A DNA stretch of 64,000 bases from Isoptericola dokdonensis DS-3 (GCF_001636295.1 NZ_CP014209.1:2480001-2544000), one strand, 5' to 3'. Positions 34,817 through 44,842 are shown, counted from the first letter of the stretch. Notes: generated from the sequence alone by a model not told the origin. Numbers and translations: made by a program.

Positions 34817-37800
34817 TCAGGCCATCCGCTCGCCGAACGGCTTCCCGACGCCGTAGACCTCCGTGAGGTCGCGGATCTTCTCGACCGCCCGCGCCGCGCT
34901 CGCACCGTCGAGGTGGTCGTGGAACAGGCGCCGCTTGAACGTGTACGTGGCGTCGGGCTGTGCGGTGAGCAGCCCGTCCAGGGCCGCCCACAGCTCGTCG
35001 AAGGTCCGGGTCACCGCGCCGGGGAACACGTCCTCCAGGTCGGCGACGCGGCGTCGGGAGACCGGTGCGACGTCCGGGACGAAGGTCAGCACGGGTCGAC
35101 CGGTGACGAGGAAGTCGACGAACGAGCCCGACACGTCGGTGAGCAGCGCCGTCGCCTCCCGGTACAGCACCTCCGGGTGCGTCACCCCGGACAGGTCGAG
35201 GAACGGGATGCCCTCGGGGGAGGACGCCGGCAGGCTGCCGGGCAGTCGCCGGGACCGGATCCCGAGCACGCACCCGTGCTGCACGAACCACTCCCCGAGC
35301 CGTGCCCGCTCCTCGGACGAGAGACCGTGGTCGCGCTCGAGGTCGTCGTCCGTCACCAGGAGCAGCAGTCGACGGCCCGCCAGGGTCGCCCGGAGGTCGG
35401 CGAGCTCGGCCGCCAGGTCGGCGGGCAGGCTCGGCTCGTCACCCAGGATGAAGTCGGTCCGCGGCGACCCGGTGTTCCACACCTGGTGGAACGTCATGGG
35501 GTAGGACGCGGCGGTCAGTGCGAGGGTCTCCACCTTGGACGAGCTGAGGAGCGCGCGGTAGCGGGCGTCGTCCGCCGGGTTCTCACCGTCGGCGACCTCG
35601 AGGCGCTTGTCCCGCCCGGAGGAGCCCAGCCGGACGATGTTGTGGAACTCCCCGGAGACCGGGTAGAGGACCTCGGACCGCAGGTCGACGTCGACGAGCA
35701 CCGTGCCCGCCTGCAGGAGCCGTTCCTGGCCGGCGGGGCTCGCGAGGGCGACGACCTCGACGTTCGCTCCGTCGAGGTCGATCGGCGTGTCACGGCGCAG
35801 GACGACCTTGCGGATCGTCGGTTCCTGCCGGACCTGTTCGAAGACCGCCCGGACGTTGCCCGTCAGCTCCTGCGTCGTCGGGTCGACGGGGAAGACCCAG
35901 AGCTCCGGCCGTCGGACGGTGCGCCGGTCCGCGACGCGGAACTCGTCGTCGGTCAGCAGGTCGGCCGGGGTCTCGGGCTCGGTGCGGTCCGTGACCGCGG
36001 AGACGTCGTCGACCGTGGCTCGCAGCGCCGCCGGGTCGACGACGCGTCGGAGGTTCCGCTCGAACAGGTCGACCTGGGCGTCGGGCACCTTCGCCAGGAT
36101 GCGCTGCTTCCAGGTGCCCAGATCCTTGACACGGAACGGGTTGGTGGCGAGCAGCTGCCGCTTGAGCAGCGGGAAACCCTGGTCCAGGAGGCGGAAGTAC
36201 CAGCCGTTGCCGGCGGGATCGTACGGGTAGACGTCGCCCACGAAGGTGTCGAACCGGTGACCGTGGGTCACGAGCCAGCGGCTGAGGCCGATCTCGTACC
36301 GGAGGAACAGGTTCGACCTGACAGGCTGCCCGACGACGGTGCCCAGGTAGCGGCGGAACTCCGGGTCGCGGACGACCGGCGCACGGAACGCCATGAAGAA
36401 GGACGACACGTGGACGTGGTCGATCTGCTTCGGCTCCACCCGGTCGACCAGCACGTCGAGGGCGGCGCGGGAGATCGGCGCGCGGTGCGGGTCCCACGAG
36501 GCGTGCTTGCGGGTGGACGCCTGCAGGCCCCACCAGTCCGCGGGGCGGGCGTCCATGCGCGCGAAGACCTCGTCCAGCGGCCGCAGCAGGTAGCAGCTGT
36601 CGTTGACCAGCAGGAGCTCGTCGTAGGTCTCCAGGACGTCCCAGCCCACCCGCTCCGCCAGCCGACGGTACGACCCGAAGTCGTACTCGCCGTGCCGCTG
36701 CGCCCAGGCACCCTTCGTCACACCCTCGAGCTTCGCCAGCTCCGACGCCGCCATCGCCGAGTCCGCCAGGTAGTACACGTCCGCGAACCGCGACAGCTCG
36801 CGCACGTAGTCCACCACGTAGTCGTCGACGATCCCGTCCACGTCGTACGCCGCGAACAGGCACACCCGGCGCACCGCCCGGTCCGTCGGGAGCACCTGCC
36901 CGGTGCCGAACCGCCGCGAGGGGAAACGCTCGGGGCGGGTCGACAGGTTCGCCGACCTGCCGACCTGCTCGTAATGCGTGAGGGGAGCGACGCTCTCGTC
37001 CGGCAGCGTGAGGTGCTTCGACCAGTACCACCAGGTGTCGAACTGGGGCGACGGGTTGCGCAGCTCCTTCCAGCCGAACTCGCAGTAGTGGGCGAACGGG
37101 TTGACGGCACGGACGTCAGGGTTCGCGCGCCAGTAGTACGTGGTGTCGAACATGGTGGACGGGTCGAGGCCCTGCGCGGCCCCGACGCGGACGTAGTGGT
37201 CCACCGGGTCCTCGTCCGGCGCCAGGTCCGGGCCCTGGGCGCGGTAGTGCGCGTCGTCGAACGCCCCGGCGTCCCGGATCACCTCGGCCGCCGTCTTGCG
37301 CCGCAGGCTCGCCATGTTCTTGCGGGTCGCGTACGGCGTGCGGGAGTCCGCGCTCGTCACCGCCACGGGGACGTCGTCGGCGGCCACGCGGACGGCGTCG
37401 CCCGTCTCACCCTCGTCCGCGACGAACAGGTCGACGACCTCGCCCCCGAAGGCGCGCAGCTGCTCCGTCGTGACCTCGGCCTCCCAGCCCGGGGAGCCGG
37501 AGCGGAGCGGGACGCTCACAGCGATCTTCGTCCGCTCGCGGCCCCGGGCGACGAGCCGCGCACCGCGCCGGACGCCGGCACCGTCGACGAGCAGGCGCCA
37601 CACGCCGTCGACGAAACGTGCACCCGTCAGGGTCGGGCGCAGTCGCGAGGAGCCGACCGGCGGTGCGAGACGGACGCTGAGGTTGCCGTGCTTGGTGGCG
37701 TACCAGGTGGCCCCGTCGGTCCCGGCGCCGTCCAACGGCCCGGTGCCGAGCTCCGCGCACGACACCCGACGACGCACCCCCTCGCCCGCGTCGTCGTGCA

Positions 37801-38155
37801 CCCAGAGGTCCACGACCTCCGGCCCGAAGACGGCAAGGTCCTGGCGCCGGACCTCGGCGACCAGCGTGTCGTCGCCCGCCTCCACGGGGAGCGCGAGCCG
37901 CGCTCCGCTGGACCGACCGGCCAGGACGACGCCGACCCGGCCCGGGGCGTCCGGGCCGGGGCCCGCGACGGTGACCCGCCAGGTGGCGTCGTCGGCGGTG
38001 AGACCGACCGCCTGCCAGACGCCGCCGTCGGTGCCCGCCCCGTCGCCGGTCGCCGACGCCGCCGCCACGTCCTTCTCCTGGAACCCCTGCACGCGCGCCG
38101 TCCCGTCCACCTGATCGTTCTCGCCGCCCGCCAGGGCGGTCTCTCGTCCGGGCAC
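34817..38155 (-). CDS. RgpF-type glycan protein with degenerate TagF-like C-terminus
   Basis: A protein of about 1112 residues. The N-terminal 300 residues hold two beta-rich modules. A linker with FDTTYYWRANPDVRAVNPFAHY leads to a rhamnan-synthesis-F (RgpF) domain at about 430-690 (CLFAAYDVDGIVDDYVVDYV). A CDP-glycerol glycerophosphotransferase-like C-terminus follows. Where the upstream paralog has WHGVPFK and TDYSS, this one has LGSSGRDK and TDVSG, so the catalytic His is gone. The GTG at 38155 starts 1 bp after the paralog's stop. Likely role: cell-wall glycopolymer assembly. Confidence 0.75.
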   Translation of the reverse strand: MPGRETALAGGENDQVDGTARVQGFQEKDVAAASATGDGAGTDGGVWQAVGLTADDATWRVTVAGPGPDAPGRVGVVLAGRSSGARLALPVEAGDDTLVAEVRRQDLAVFGPEVVDLWVHDDAGEGVRRRVSCAELGTGPLDGAGTDGATWYATKHGNLSVRLAPPVGSSRLRPTLTGARFVDGVWRLLVDGAGVRRGARLVARGRERTKIAVSVPLRSGSPGWEAEVTTEQLRAFGGEVVDLFVADEGETGDAVRVAADDVPVAVTSADSRTPYATRKNMASLRRKTAAEVIRDAGAFDDAHYRAQGPDLAPDEDPVDHYVRVGAAQGLDPSTMFDTTYYWRANPDVRAVNPFAHYCEFGWKELRNPSPQFDTWWYWSKHLTLPDESVAPLTHYEQVGRSANLSTRPERFPSRRFGTGQVLPTDRAVRRVCLFAAYDVDGIVDDYVVDYVRELSRFADVYYLADSAMAASELAKLEGVTKGAWAQRHGEYDFGSYRRLAERVGWDVLETYDELLLVNDSCYLLRPLDEVFARMDARPADWWGLQASTRKHASWDPHRAPISRAALDVLVDRVEPKQIDHVHVSSFFMAFRAPVVRDPEFRRYLGTVVGQPVRSNLFLRYEIGLSRWLVTHGHRFDTFVGDVYPYDPAGNGWYFRLLDQGFPLLKRQLLATNPFRVKDLGTWKQRILAKVPDAQVDLFERNLRRVVDPAALRATVDDVSAVTDRTEPETPADLLTDDEFRVADRRTVRRPELWVFPVDPTTQELTGNVRAVFEQVRQEPTIRKVVLRRDTPIDLDGANVEVVALASPAGQERLLQAGTVLVDVDLRSEVLYPVSGEFHNIVRLGSSGRDKRLEVADGENPADDARYRALLSSSKVETLALTAASYPMTFHQVWNTGSPRTDFILGDEPSLPADLAAELADLRATLAGRRLLLLVTDDDLERDHGLSSEERARLGEWFVQHGCVLGIRSRRLPGSLPASSPEGIPFLDLSGVTHPEVLYREATALLTDVSGSFVDFLVTGRPVLTFVPDVAPVSRRRVADLEDVFPGAVTRTFDELWAALDGLLTAQPDATYTFKRRLFHDHLDGASAARAVEKIRDLTEVYGVGKPFGERMA
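36546..36886. repeat. 341-bp near-identical repeat, copy 1 (copy 2 at 39943-40283)
   Basis: The two RgpF domains share a 341-bp block, in register at an offset of 3397 bp. I count about six differences (about 98% identity). The flanking coding sequence is much more diverged. A sharp edge like this fits gene conversion between the tandem paralogs. Confidence 0.85.
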
Positions 38156-38156
38156 G

Positions 38157-41100
38157 TCACGCCACCCGCTCGCCGGACCACGTGCCGAGCCCGCTCTGCT
38201 GCCCCAGGTCACGGATCCGCTCGACGACGCGCGCGGAGCTGTCCGCGTCGACGTGGTCGTGCAGCAGCTTCCGCTTCAGGGCGTAGGTCGGGTCGGCCTC
38301 CCTGTCGAAGACGTCCTCGAGGGCCTCGCGCAGCTCGCCGAAGTCCCTCGCGATCGGCCCGGGGAAGACCTGGTCCAGGTCGTAGTAGCCCCCACGCTCG
38401 ATCTCGTACGACTCGAGGTCGAACGCGAAGCTCACCGCGGGCTTGCCGGTGAGCATGTAGTCGATGAAGGCGCTCGAGTAGTCCGTGATCAGCAGGTCCG
38501 CCGCCCGGTAGAGGAGCTCGGGGTGCACGAAGTGCGCGTCCGACAGGTCCAGCACGGGGAGGCCGGCGAGCTGCGTGCCGTAGACGCGGGCCGAGTCGGC
38601 CATGTGCTCCCGCAGCCCGAGGACGCAGTTGTTCTCCTCCAGCCAGCGGCCCAGCCACTCCAGCTCGGAGGGCTCGAACCGGTAGTACGCCTCGGCCTGG
38701 GCGTTGCGGAACGTCGGCATGAACAGCACGAGCCGGCGGCCGGCCAGGAGAGCGCGCAGCCTGTGCAGCTCCGCCGACAGGTCGGGGGCGAGCTCCTGCT
38801 CGTCCTGCAGGACGAAGTCGTTGCGCGGCAGGCCCGTGGTCCACACCTGTCCGTGCGTCAACGGGAAGAACGACGCCGCCATCGCGAAGGAGTCGATCCG
38901 GGAGGACGCGATCACGGCGCGGTACTGCGACTGCTCCGCCGCCACGGCGTCGAGCATGTGCTTGAAGTCCTCGGAGGCGTAGGCGATGCGCTTGAAGGGC
39001 ACGCCGTGCCACACCTGGATGATGTTGTGCAGCTCGGCCGACACCGGGTGCACCGCGTTCCTCGCCACGCTGTGCTTGACGAGGATGACGCCCGAGCGCA
39101 TCAGCAGGTGCTGCCCCTCGGGGCTCTCCAGCGGCACGACGTCGACGTTCACGCCGTCGACCACGATCTCCTTGCCCCGGGTGAGCACGATCTTGCGGAT
39201 CGCCGGGTCGTCCTTCACCTGCTCGAAGACGGCACGCTCGTTGCCGGAGAAGTTCTCCGTGAAGGCGCAGACGGGGAAGGCCCACCAGTCGGCGTGCTTG
39301 GGGCTCAACCGGTCGGCGACCACGAACTCCGACGGGGTGAGCCGCTGCTCCGGGACGGGTGGGTCCTCCACGCCCTCCTCGGTGCCGATCCACAGGCTCG
39401 CGCGGAGCTTCTGCGGGTCGGTGATCCGCCGGAGGTTGCGTTCGAACGTGGCCACGGGGGCGTCCGGCGCGACGGCGAGGACGCGGTCGGTCCAGTCCTT
39501 GAGCCGGGGGACGTAGTAGTGGTTCTCGGTGAGGAAGAACCGCTTGAGCAGCGGGAAGCCCTCGTCCAGGAGCGTGAAGTGCCACCGCGAGAAGATCGGG
39601 TGGAACGGGTAGAGGCTCGTCACGAACGTGTCGAAGGCGTGGCCGTGATGGACCAGCCAGCGGGTGAGCCCGATCTCGTACTTCTGGATGATCGCGATCT
39701 TGCTGCGCTGCGCCGTCACCGAGCCCAGGTAGCGGCGGAACTCGGGGTCGCGGAGCACGGGCGTGCGGTACGCGAGGAAGTAGGACGCGACGTGGAAGTC
39801 GTACGTGTCGTCGTCCTCGAACCGGTCGATCATCGAGTACCGGACGGAGTCCATCGGGATCGGTGCGCGGAACAACCGCTCCGCTGCCGTCCGGGTGCGC
39901 GCCAGACCCTTGGTCGCCTGCAGCCCCCACCAGTCGCAGGCACGGGCGTCCATGCGGGCGAAGACCTCGTCCAGCGGCCGCAGCAGGTAGCAGCTGTCGT
40001 TGACCAGCAGGAGCTCGTCGTAGGTCTCCAGGACGTCCCAGCCCACCCGCTCCGCCAGCCGGCGGTACGACCCGAAGTCGTACTCGCCGTGCCGCTGCGC
40101 CCAGGCACCCTTCGTGACACCCTCGAGCTTCGCCAGCTCCGACGCCGCCATCACGGAGTCCGCCAGGTAGTACACGTCCGCGAACCGCGACAGCTCGCGC
40201 ACGTAGTCCACCACGTAGTCGTCGACGATCCCGTCCACGTCGTACGCCGCGAACAGGCACACCCGGCGCACCGGCCGGTCCGTGGGCAGCCGGTAGCCCG
40301 GGCCGAGCTCGCGCGAGGGCGTGCGGGACGGCCTCGTCGACAGCCCGGCGGCACCGCCCGACGCGGCATGGTGGGCCAGCGGGTTCACGTCCTCGACGGC
40401 CGGGTCGAGGTGCTTGGACCAGTACCACCACGTGTCGAACTGCGGGGACGGGTTCCGCAGCTCCCGCCAGCCGAAGTCGCAGTAGTGGGCCAGCGGGTTG
40501 ACCCGGCGGGCGTCCGGGTAGGCCCGGCGGTAGTACCGGGTGTCGAACATCGGCGACGGGTCCAGCCCGTCGGCCGCGCCGCGAGCCACGTAGTGCTCGA
40601 CGGCGTCCACGGTGGCCGGCAGCCCGGGCACCTGCCGCCGGTAGAACTCCTCGTCGAAGATCCCGGAGTCCGCGATGGTCTCGGCGGGGGTGGCGCGGCG
40701 GACGCTCAGGCGTCCTGCCGCGTCGGCCGACCAGCGCCACAGACCGTGCGACGCGCGGGCCGGGTCGAGGTCGGTGTCGACACGCAGCCGGCGCCGCAGG
40801 ACGGCACCCCCGGGTGCCGGGGTGGAGAGGAAGAGGTCGCCGAGCTGCCGACCGAGCGGGAAGACCTCCGGGTGGGCGACCTCGACGTCGAGGGACTCCG
40901 GCACGGGGATCTCGACGGCGAGACCGCTCGTGCGCCCGCGGAACGTCAGAGAGAGCTCGTCGCCGACCACGTCACCGAGCCGGAGCGCGAGCTCGACGGC
41001 GCCGGGCGCGTCGGCGAGACGGGCCACCGACGGACCTCCGTCGACCCCGACGCCGGCGCCTGCCACCGCCACGCTCAGCCGGCCGTTCACGGTGCGGTAC

Positions 41101-41519
41101 CAGCGCGCCTCCGCCGTGGACACCGCCGCGAGCTCGGTGTCCCACCCTTCGCGGTCCACGGCGACCCGGCGCCGGACGGGACCACCCTCCTCGGGCATCA
41201 CCTCGACCCACAGGTCCAGCACCTCGGCACCGAGCAGGGTGAGGGCGGCGGCGGAGAGCTCGGCGGACGCCACGTCGTCGGCGATCGTCATCCGTACGAC
41301 GAGCTCGTCGGCCGCGGACCGGTCGACCAGCACCAGACGCCCCTCGCCGAAGTCCCGGGAGGCCGGGAGCCGGACGTCGAGCCGCACCGCCCGGCGACGC
41401 GCATCGAGGCCCGTGACGCACCAGTCGGACGGACGGGGCGGATCCTCACCCCCGCCGAGGGCCCGTGCGACGCGTCGCGGCGCCCATCGCCGTGTCAGCC
41501 TGTGGATGGCTGTCCGCAT
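38157..41519 (-). CDS. RgpF-type glycan protein with TagF-like glycerophosphotransferase domain
   Basis: A 1120-residue protein, same architecture as the downstream gene: about 300 residues of beta modules, a linker (FDTRYYRRAYPDARRVNPLAHY), an RgpF domain at about 415-670, and a C-terminal TagB/TagF-like domain. The latter keeps QVWHGVPFKRIAY, TGLPRNDFVLQDE and LLITDYSSAFIDYMLTGKP, so it is probably active in polyol-phosphate or glycosyl transfer for teichoic-acid-like or rhamnan polymers. ATG at 41519 with an AGGAGGACC ribosome site; a longer in-frame opening is not coding. Confidence 0.8.
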   Translation of the reverse strand: MRTAIHRLTRRWAPRRVARALGGGEDPPRPSDWCVTGLDARRRAVRLDVRLPASRDFGEGRLVLVDRSAADELVVRMTIADDVASAELSAAALTLLGAEVLDLWVEVMPEEGGPVRRRVAVDREGWDTELAAVSTAEARWYRTVNGRLSVAVAGAGVGVDGGPSVARLADAPGAVELALRLGDVVGDELSLTFRGRTSGLAVEIPVPESLDVEVAHPEVFPLGRQLGDLFLSTPAPGGAVLRRRLRVDTDLDPARASHGLWRWSADAAGRLSVRRATPAETIADSGIFDEEFYRRQVPGLPATVDAVEHYVARGAADGLDPSPMFDTRYYRRAYPDARRVNPLAHYCDFGWRELRNPSPQFDTWWYWSKHLDPAVEDVNPLAHHAASGGAAGLSTRPSRTPSRELGPGYRLPTDRPVRRVCLFAAYDVDGIVDDYVVDYVRELSRFADVYYLADSVMAASELAKLEGVTKGAWAQRHGEYDFGSYRRLAERVGWDVLETYDELLLVNDSCYLLRPLDEVFARMDARACDWWGLQATKGLARTRTAAERLFRAPIPMDSVRYSMIDRFEDDDTYDFHVASYFLAYRTPVLRDPEFRRYLGSVTAQRSKIAIIQKYEIGLTRWLVHHGHAFDTFVTSLYPFHPIFSRWHFTLLDEGFPLLKRFFLTENHYYVPRLKDWTDRVLAVAPDAPVATFERNLRRITDPQKLRASLWIGTEEGVEDPPVPEQRLTPSEFVVADRLSPKHADWWAFPVCAFTENFSGNERAVFEQVKDDPAIRKIVLTRGKEIVVDGVNVDVVPLESPEGQHLLMRSGVILVKHSVARNAVHPVSAELHNIIQVWHGVPFKRIAYASEDFKHMLDAVAAEQSQYRAVIASSRIDSFAMAASFFPLTHGQVWTTGLPRNDFVLQDEQELAPDLSAELHRLRALLAGRRLVLFMPTFRNAQAEAYYRFEPSELEWLGRWLEENNCVLGLREHMADSARVYGTQLAGLPVLDLSDAHFVHPELLYRAADLLITDYSSAFIDYMLTGKPAVSFAFDLESYEIERGGYYDLDQVFPGPIARDFGELREALEDVFDREADPTYALKRKLLHDHVDADSSARVVERIRDLGQQSGLGTWSGERVA

Positions 41520-41742
41520 CGTCCGGTCCTCCTGTAGAGCAATCTGCGCGGCACAGCATAGCCGCCGCCCCGAGCCCGTCCCGGCGCCGCCCAGGACGTC
41601 CGGGTCGGCGGCGGCCCGGTTCCCACCGGAATGCCGGGCCTGTCCACCCGGGCGGGTGAAAACCGATTCACGTCGGCCGGATCCCGGCCCGCAGGAGCGG
41701 CACGCGTTCGACGCGGCGCCCACGACACCGCAGGATCGGAGG

Positions 41743-43134
41743 ATGAGCACCCCGGGCACGACGCCGACGCCTCGCCACCGGCGGTGGTGGGTCGTCGCGC
41801 TGGTCGTGGTGCTGCTCGCGGCGGTGGTCGTGGTGGCGGGAGTCCTGGAGCACCGGGCCTGGGAGGACACGGTCGCTCGGTACGAGGCGGACGTCGCCGC
41901 GCAGGCGGCGGAGGCCCAGGGGTCGCGCGCCGCGGCGGAGGCGGCCTACACGGCGGGCCACGACGACCTGACGGCGGCGATCGACGCGGGCGTCCCGGTG
42001 CTCGCGGCGAGCGAGGACCAGGTCGCCGACGACGACGTCCGCCGGTCCCTCGTGCAGGCGCTGGACCATGCCGAGACGCTGCGGGACACGCCGGTCACGT
42101 ACCCGGTGCACACGAGCGTGGTGGCGGCGGTGAGCCGCCCGAACCCGTTGCGGTCGCAGACGCTGCCCGCGGTCGAGGCGGAGGTCGTGGAGGCGTCCGA
42201 CCCGAGCCCGGACGACCTGGACGCCTCGGCCGCCGCGGTCACCGACGCCACGGAAGCGGTCGTCGAGGCCCGGAGGCAGTGGGCGTACGACGCCCTGGGC
42301 CCTGCCGTGACCGACGCCCGGGACGCCCTGACCGACCTGACCGGCGAGTCCGTCGACGCCGCGACGGAGCAGGAGCTGGTGGAGGCCGTGACCGCGGCCG
42401 GCACGATCCTCGACGCCGGGCCGGACGCCGTCGACGCGGAGGCCGCCGTCGAGCTGCGCGACACCCTGCTGGACACCACCGAGGCCCTGTGGACGGACCG
42501 GATCGACCGGGTCGTCACGGCCCGGCGCGCGGCCGCGCAGGCCGACGGCGTCGACTGCACGGTGGACCGGTGCGTCGCCCTGACCTTCGACGACGGCCCC
42601 GTCGCGGACACGCGGCGGCTGCTGCGGGTCCTGGAGCGCAGGAAGGCTCCCGCGACGTTCTTCCTGGTGGGCGCCAACGTCGAGCGCAACCCCGAGATCG
42701 CGCGCGCCGTCGTCGACGCCGGTCACCTCGTGGCGAACCACTCGTGGAACCACCCGCAGCTCACGACGCTCGACGACGCCGAGGTCCGCGAGGAGCTGCG
42801 CAGCACCACCGACGCGATCGTCGACGCCACGGGATTCCGGCCCTACCTCGTGCGCCCGCCGTACGGCGACGTCGACGACCGGGTGCGCGGCATCTCCCTG
42901 CGCAGCGGCCTCGACACCGTCCTGTGGTCCCTCGACTCCGACGACTGGCGCACCCGCGACGCCGAGCAGGTGCACGACGACGTGATGGCCCGCGTCGAGG
43001 ACGGCAGCAACGTCCTGCTGCACGACATCCACCCGACGACGGTCGACGCCGTCGGGAAGCTGGTCCGCGACCTGCGCAAGGAGGGCTTCACGCTGGTCAC
43101 GGTCGACCTCCTGGTCGAGCCCGAGCAGTCCTGA
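41743..43134 (+). CDS. Membrane-anchored polysaccharide deacetylase (NodB/CE4)
   Basis: A 463-residue protein. One N-terminal membrane helix (about 15-38) is followed by an Ala/Asp/Val-rich helical region (about 40-275) and a CE4 domain (about 280-455). CE4 motifs are complete: ALTFDDGPVAD, the metal His pair HSWNHP, RPPYGDVDD, DSDDW and VLLHDIHP. It would remove N-acetyl groups from peptidoglycan or an exported glycan, which fits the neighbouring glycopolymer genes (divergent). ATG at 41743; the GGAGG lies very close, so an upstream AGGA may serve. Confidence 0.88.
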   Translation: MSTPGTTPTPRHRRWWVVALVVVLLAAVVVVAGVLEHRAWEDTVARYEADVAAQAAEAQGSRAAAEAAYTAGHDDLTAAIDAGVPVLAASEDQVADDDVRRSLVQALDHAETLRDTPVTYPVHTSVVAAVSRPNPLRSQTLPAVEAEVVEASDPSPDDLDASAAAVTDATEAVVEARRQWAYDALGPAVTDARDALTDLTGESVDAATEQELVEAVTAAGTILDAGPDAVDAEAAVELRDTLLDTTEALWTDRIDRVVTARRAAAQADGVDCTVDRCVALTFDDGPVADTRRLLRVLERRKAPATFFLVGANVERNPEIARAVVDAGHLVANHSWNHPQLTTLDDAEVREELRSTTDAIVDATGFRPYLVRPPYGDVDDRVRGISLRSGLDTVLWSLDSDDWRTRDAEQVHDDVMARVEDGSNVLLHDIHPTTVDAVGKLVRDLRKEGFTLVTVDLLVEPEQS

Positions 43135-43149
43135 GGGTGGACCCTCAGG
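43130..43149. terminator. Bidirectional hairpin overlapping two stop codons
   Basis: Perfect 8-bp stem CCTGAGGG / CCCTCAGG with a TGGA loop. It includes the stop codons of both convergent genes. Confidence 0.6.
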
Positions 43150-44188
43150 GGTGCAGGACGAGCTTGCCCACGTGGGTGCGCCGCGCCAGGTCCTCCTGGG
43201 CGCGCGCGGCGGCGTCGAGCGGGTAGGTCGCGGCGACGACCGGTCGGACGGCGCCTTCTCGCGCGAGGTCCATCAGGAGCGCGAAGTGGTCCCGGGTGTG
43301 CATCGACGAGCCGACGAGCCGGAGGTTGTGCAGGTAGAGGCGACGGACGTCGAACGCCACCTCGTACCCGCCGAGGGCGCCCGCGACCACCCAGCGCCCG
43401 CCCTCGGCCAGGAGCGGGAGCCCGTCGGCGAGCAGGTCTCCGGCGACGACGTCGAGCACGACGTCGACGCCGTCGGGGGCCGATTCCCGGACCTGGGCGG
43501 CGAGGTCGGCACCGCGGTCGAGCACGACGTCCGCCCCGGCCGCGCGGACGTCGTCGAGCTTGGACCCGCTGCTCACGGCGAGCACCCGCGCACCACGGGC
43601 GTGGGCGAGCTGCACGGCCGCCAGCCCGACGCCGCCCGACGCCCCGGTCACGAGGACGGTCTCCCCCTCGGCGAGGTCCCCGCGCTCGATCATCCCCAGC
43701 GCGGTCCCGTAGGCCGTCGGGAGGGCGGCGAGCTGGTCGTCGGTGAGCGGTGAGGACTCCATGTCGTGCACCTGGTCGGCGGGAGCGGTGACGTACTCGG
43801 CGTAGCCCCCGTCGCGCTCGCTGCCGAGGAGCCCGACGGGATGGGCGGCCGGCCCGTCACCGTCGTAGTCCGCGGGGTCGACGACGACGCGTCGGCCCAC
43901 CAGGTGCGCGTCGACGCCTGCGCCGACGGCGTCGACGCGTCCGGCGACGTCGGCCCCCTGGATGCGCGGCAGGTCGAGCGGTCCGCGCCAGCCGGCGAGC
44001 GCCTCCGGCTCGCCCGGCAACCCGTAGGAGCCTTCACGCGTCCACAGGTCGGTGTTGTTGAGCGCGACCGCGTCGACCCGGACGAGCACGTCACCGGCCG
44101 CCGGTGCGGGGACGGCCACCTCCACGAGCTCCAGGACCTCGGGGCCGCCGTGGTGGGCGAAGCGGACGGCCTGCATGGTGCTGCTCAC
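43145..44188 (-). CDS. Quinone-oxidoreductase-like MDR family dehydrogenase
   Basis: A 347-residue medium-chain reductase. The GroES-like N-terminal half has VALNNTDLWTREG and GADVAGRVDAVG. The Rossmann half has the NADP-binding motif VTGASGGVGLAAVQLAHARG. No zinc ligands are seen, so it is of the zeta-crystallin/QOR type. GTG start (44188) behind GAGGAG. It is divergent from a TetR gene, with an operator-like site between, so the TetR likely controls it. Confidence 0.88.
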   Translation of the reverse strand: MSSTMQAVRFAHHGGPEVLELVEVAVPAPAAGDVLVRVDAVALNNTDLWTREGSYGLPGEPEALAGWRGPLDLPRIQGADVAGRVDAVGAGVDAHLVGRRVVVDPADYDGDGPAAHPVGLLGSERDGGYAEYVTAPADQVHDMESSPLTDDQLAALPTAYGTALGMIERGDLAEGETVLVTGASGGVGLAAVQLAHARGARVLAVSSGSKLDDVRAAGADVVLDRGADLAAQVRESAPDGVDVVLDVVAGDLLADGLPLLAEGGRWVVAGALGGYEVAFDVRRLYLHNLRLVGSSMHTRDHFALLMDLAREGAVRPVVAATYPLDAAARAQEDLARRTHVGKLVLHP

Positions 44189-44205
44189 GAGAGATCACTC
44201 CTCGG

Positions 44206-44218
44206 TATACTGATCGGT
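44206..44218. promoter_or_regulatory. TetR-type operator/-10 in the MDR-TetR divergent region
   Basis: TATACT (44206-44211), a -10-like hexamer for the TetR gene, overlaps the imperfect palindrome ACTGATCGGT (44209-44218, GATC core). Placement in a 72-bp divergent gap fits autoregulation and control of the reductase. No clear -35 was found. Confidence 0.4.
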
Positions 44219-44260
44219 GAACTTCCGCCCCACCGTAACCCGATCGGCGAAGGACCCGCC

Positions 44261-44842
44261 ATGGCACCGGAGCCCGCCCTCTCCCCCGCCGCCCGCCGCA
44301 TCGTCGAGACGGCCGAGGCGCTCTTCCACGAGCGCGGCATCACCGCCGTCGGCGTCGACCTCGTCGCCGAGCGGTCCGGCGTCACCAAGCGGACCCTCTA
44401 CAACCGGTTCGGGTCGAAGGACCGGCTCGTGGCTGCGTGCCTCACCGCCCGCGCGACCCGCTGGCGCACCGACGTCCTCGACGCCGTGGCCGCGGCCACC
44501 GATCCCGTCGACGCCCTCCTCGCGCCGTTCGAGGCGCTGCGGGAGTGGACCGCGGCGAGCACCCGCGGTTGCGGGTTCGTCAACGCGCTCGCCGAGCTCC
44601 CCGACCCTGAGCATCCCGGGCACGGCGTCGCCGTGGGTCAGAAGGCGTGGCTGCTGGACCTGCTGACCGACCTGGCGGCCGCCGCGGGGTCGCCCGATCC
44701 GGGCGCGCTCGCGACCCGGCTGCTGATCGTCCACGAGGGGGCGCTCGCCACCAGGCCGACGGGTCTGGACACCCTGGACGCCGCCGTCGGCCTGGCCCGG
44801 TCGCTCGTCCGCCAGGACCGTCCGCCCGCCGCGACCGGCTGA
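44261..44842 (+). CDS. TetR family regulator
   Basis: A 193-residue protein. The HTH is SPAARRIVETAEALFHERGI, then GVDLVAERSGVTKRTLYNRFG. The short C-terminal domain with RGCGFVNALAELPDPEHPG resembles TetR_C_33-like regulators of reductases. ATG at 44261 behind AAGGACC. It is probably the repressor of the divergent quinone-oxidoreductase-like gene. Confidence 0.87.
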   Translation: MAPEPALSPAARRIVETAEALFHERGITAVGVDLVAERSGVTKRTLYNRFGSKDRLVAACLTARATRWRTDVLDAVAAATDPVDALLAPFEALREWTAASTRGCGFVNALAELPDPEHPGHGVAVGQKAWLLDLLTDLAAAAGSPDPGALATRLLIVHEGALATRPTGLDTLDAAVGLARSLVRQDRPPAATG

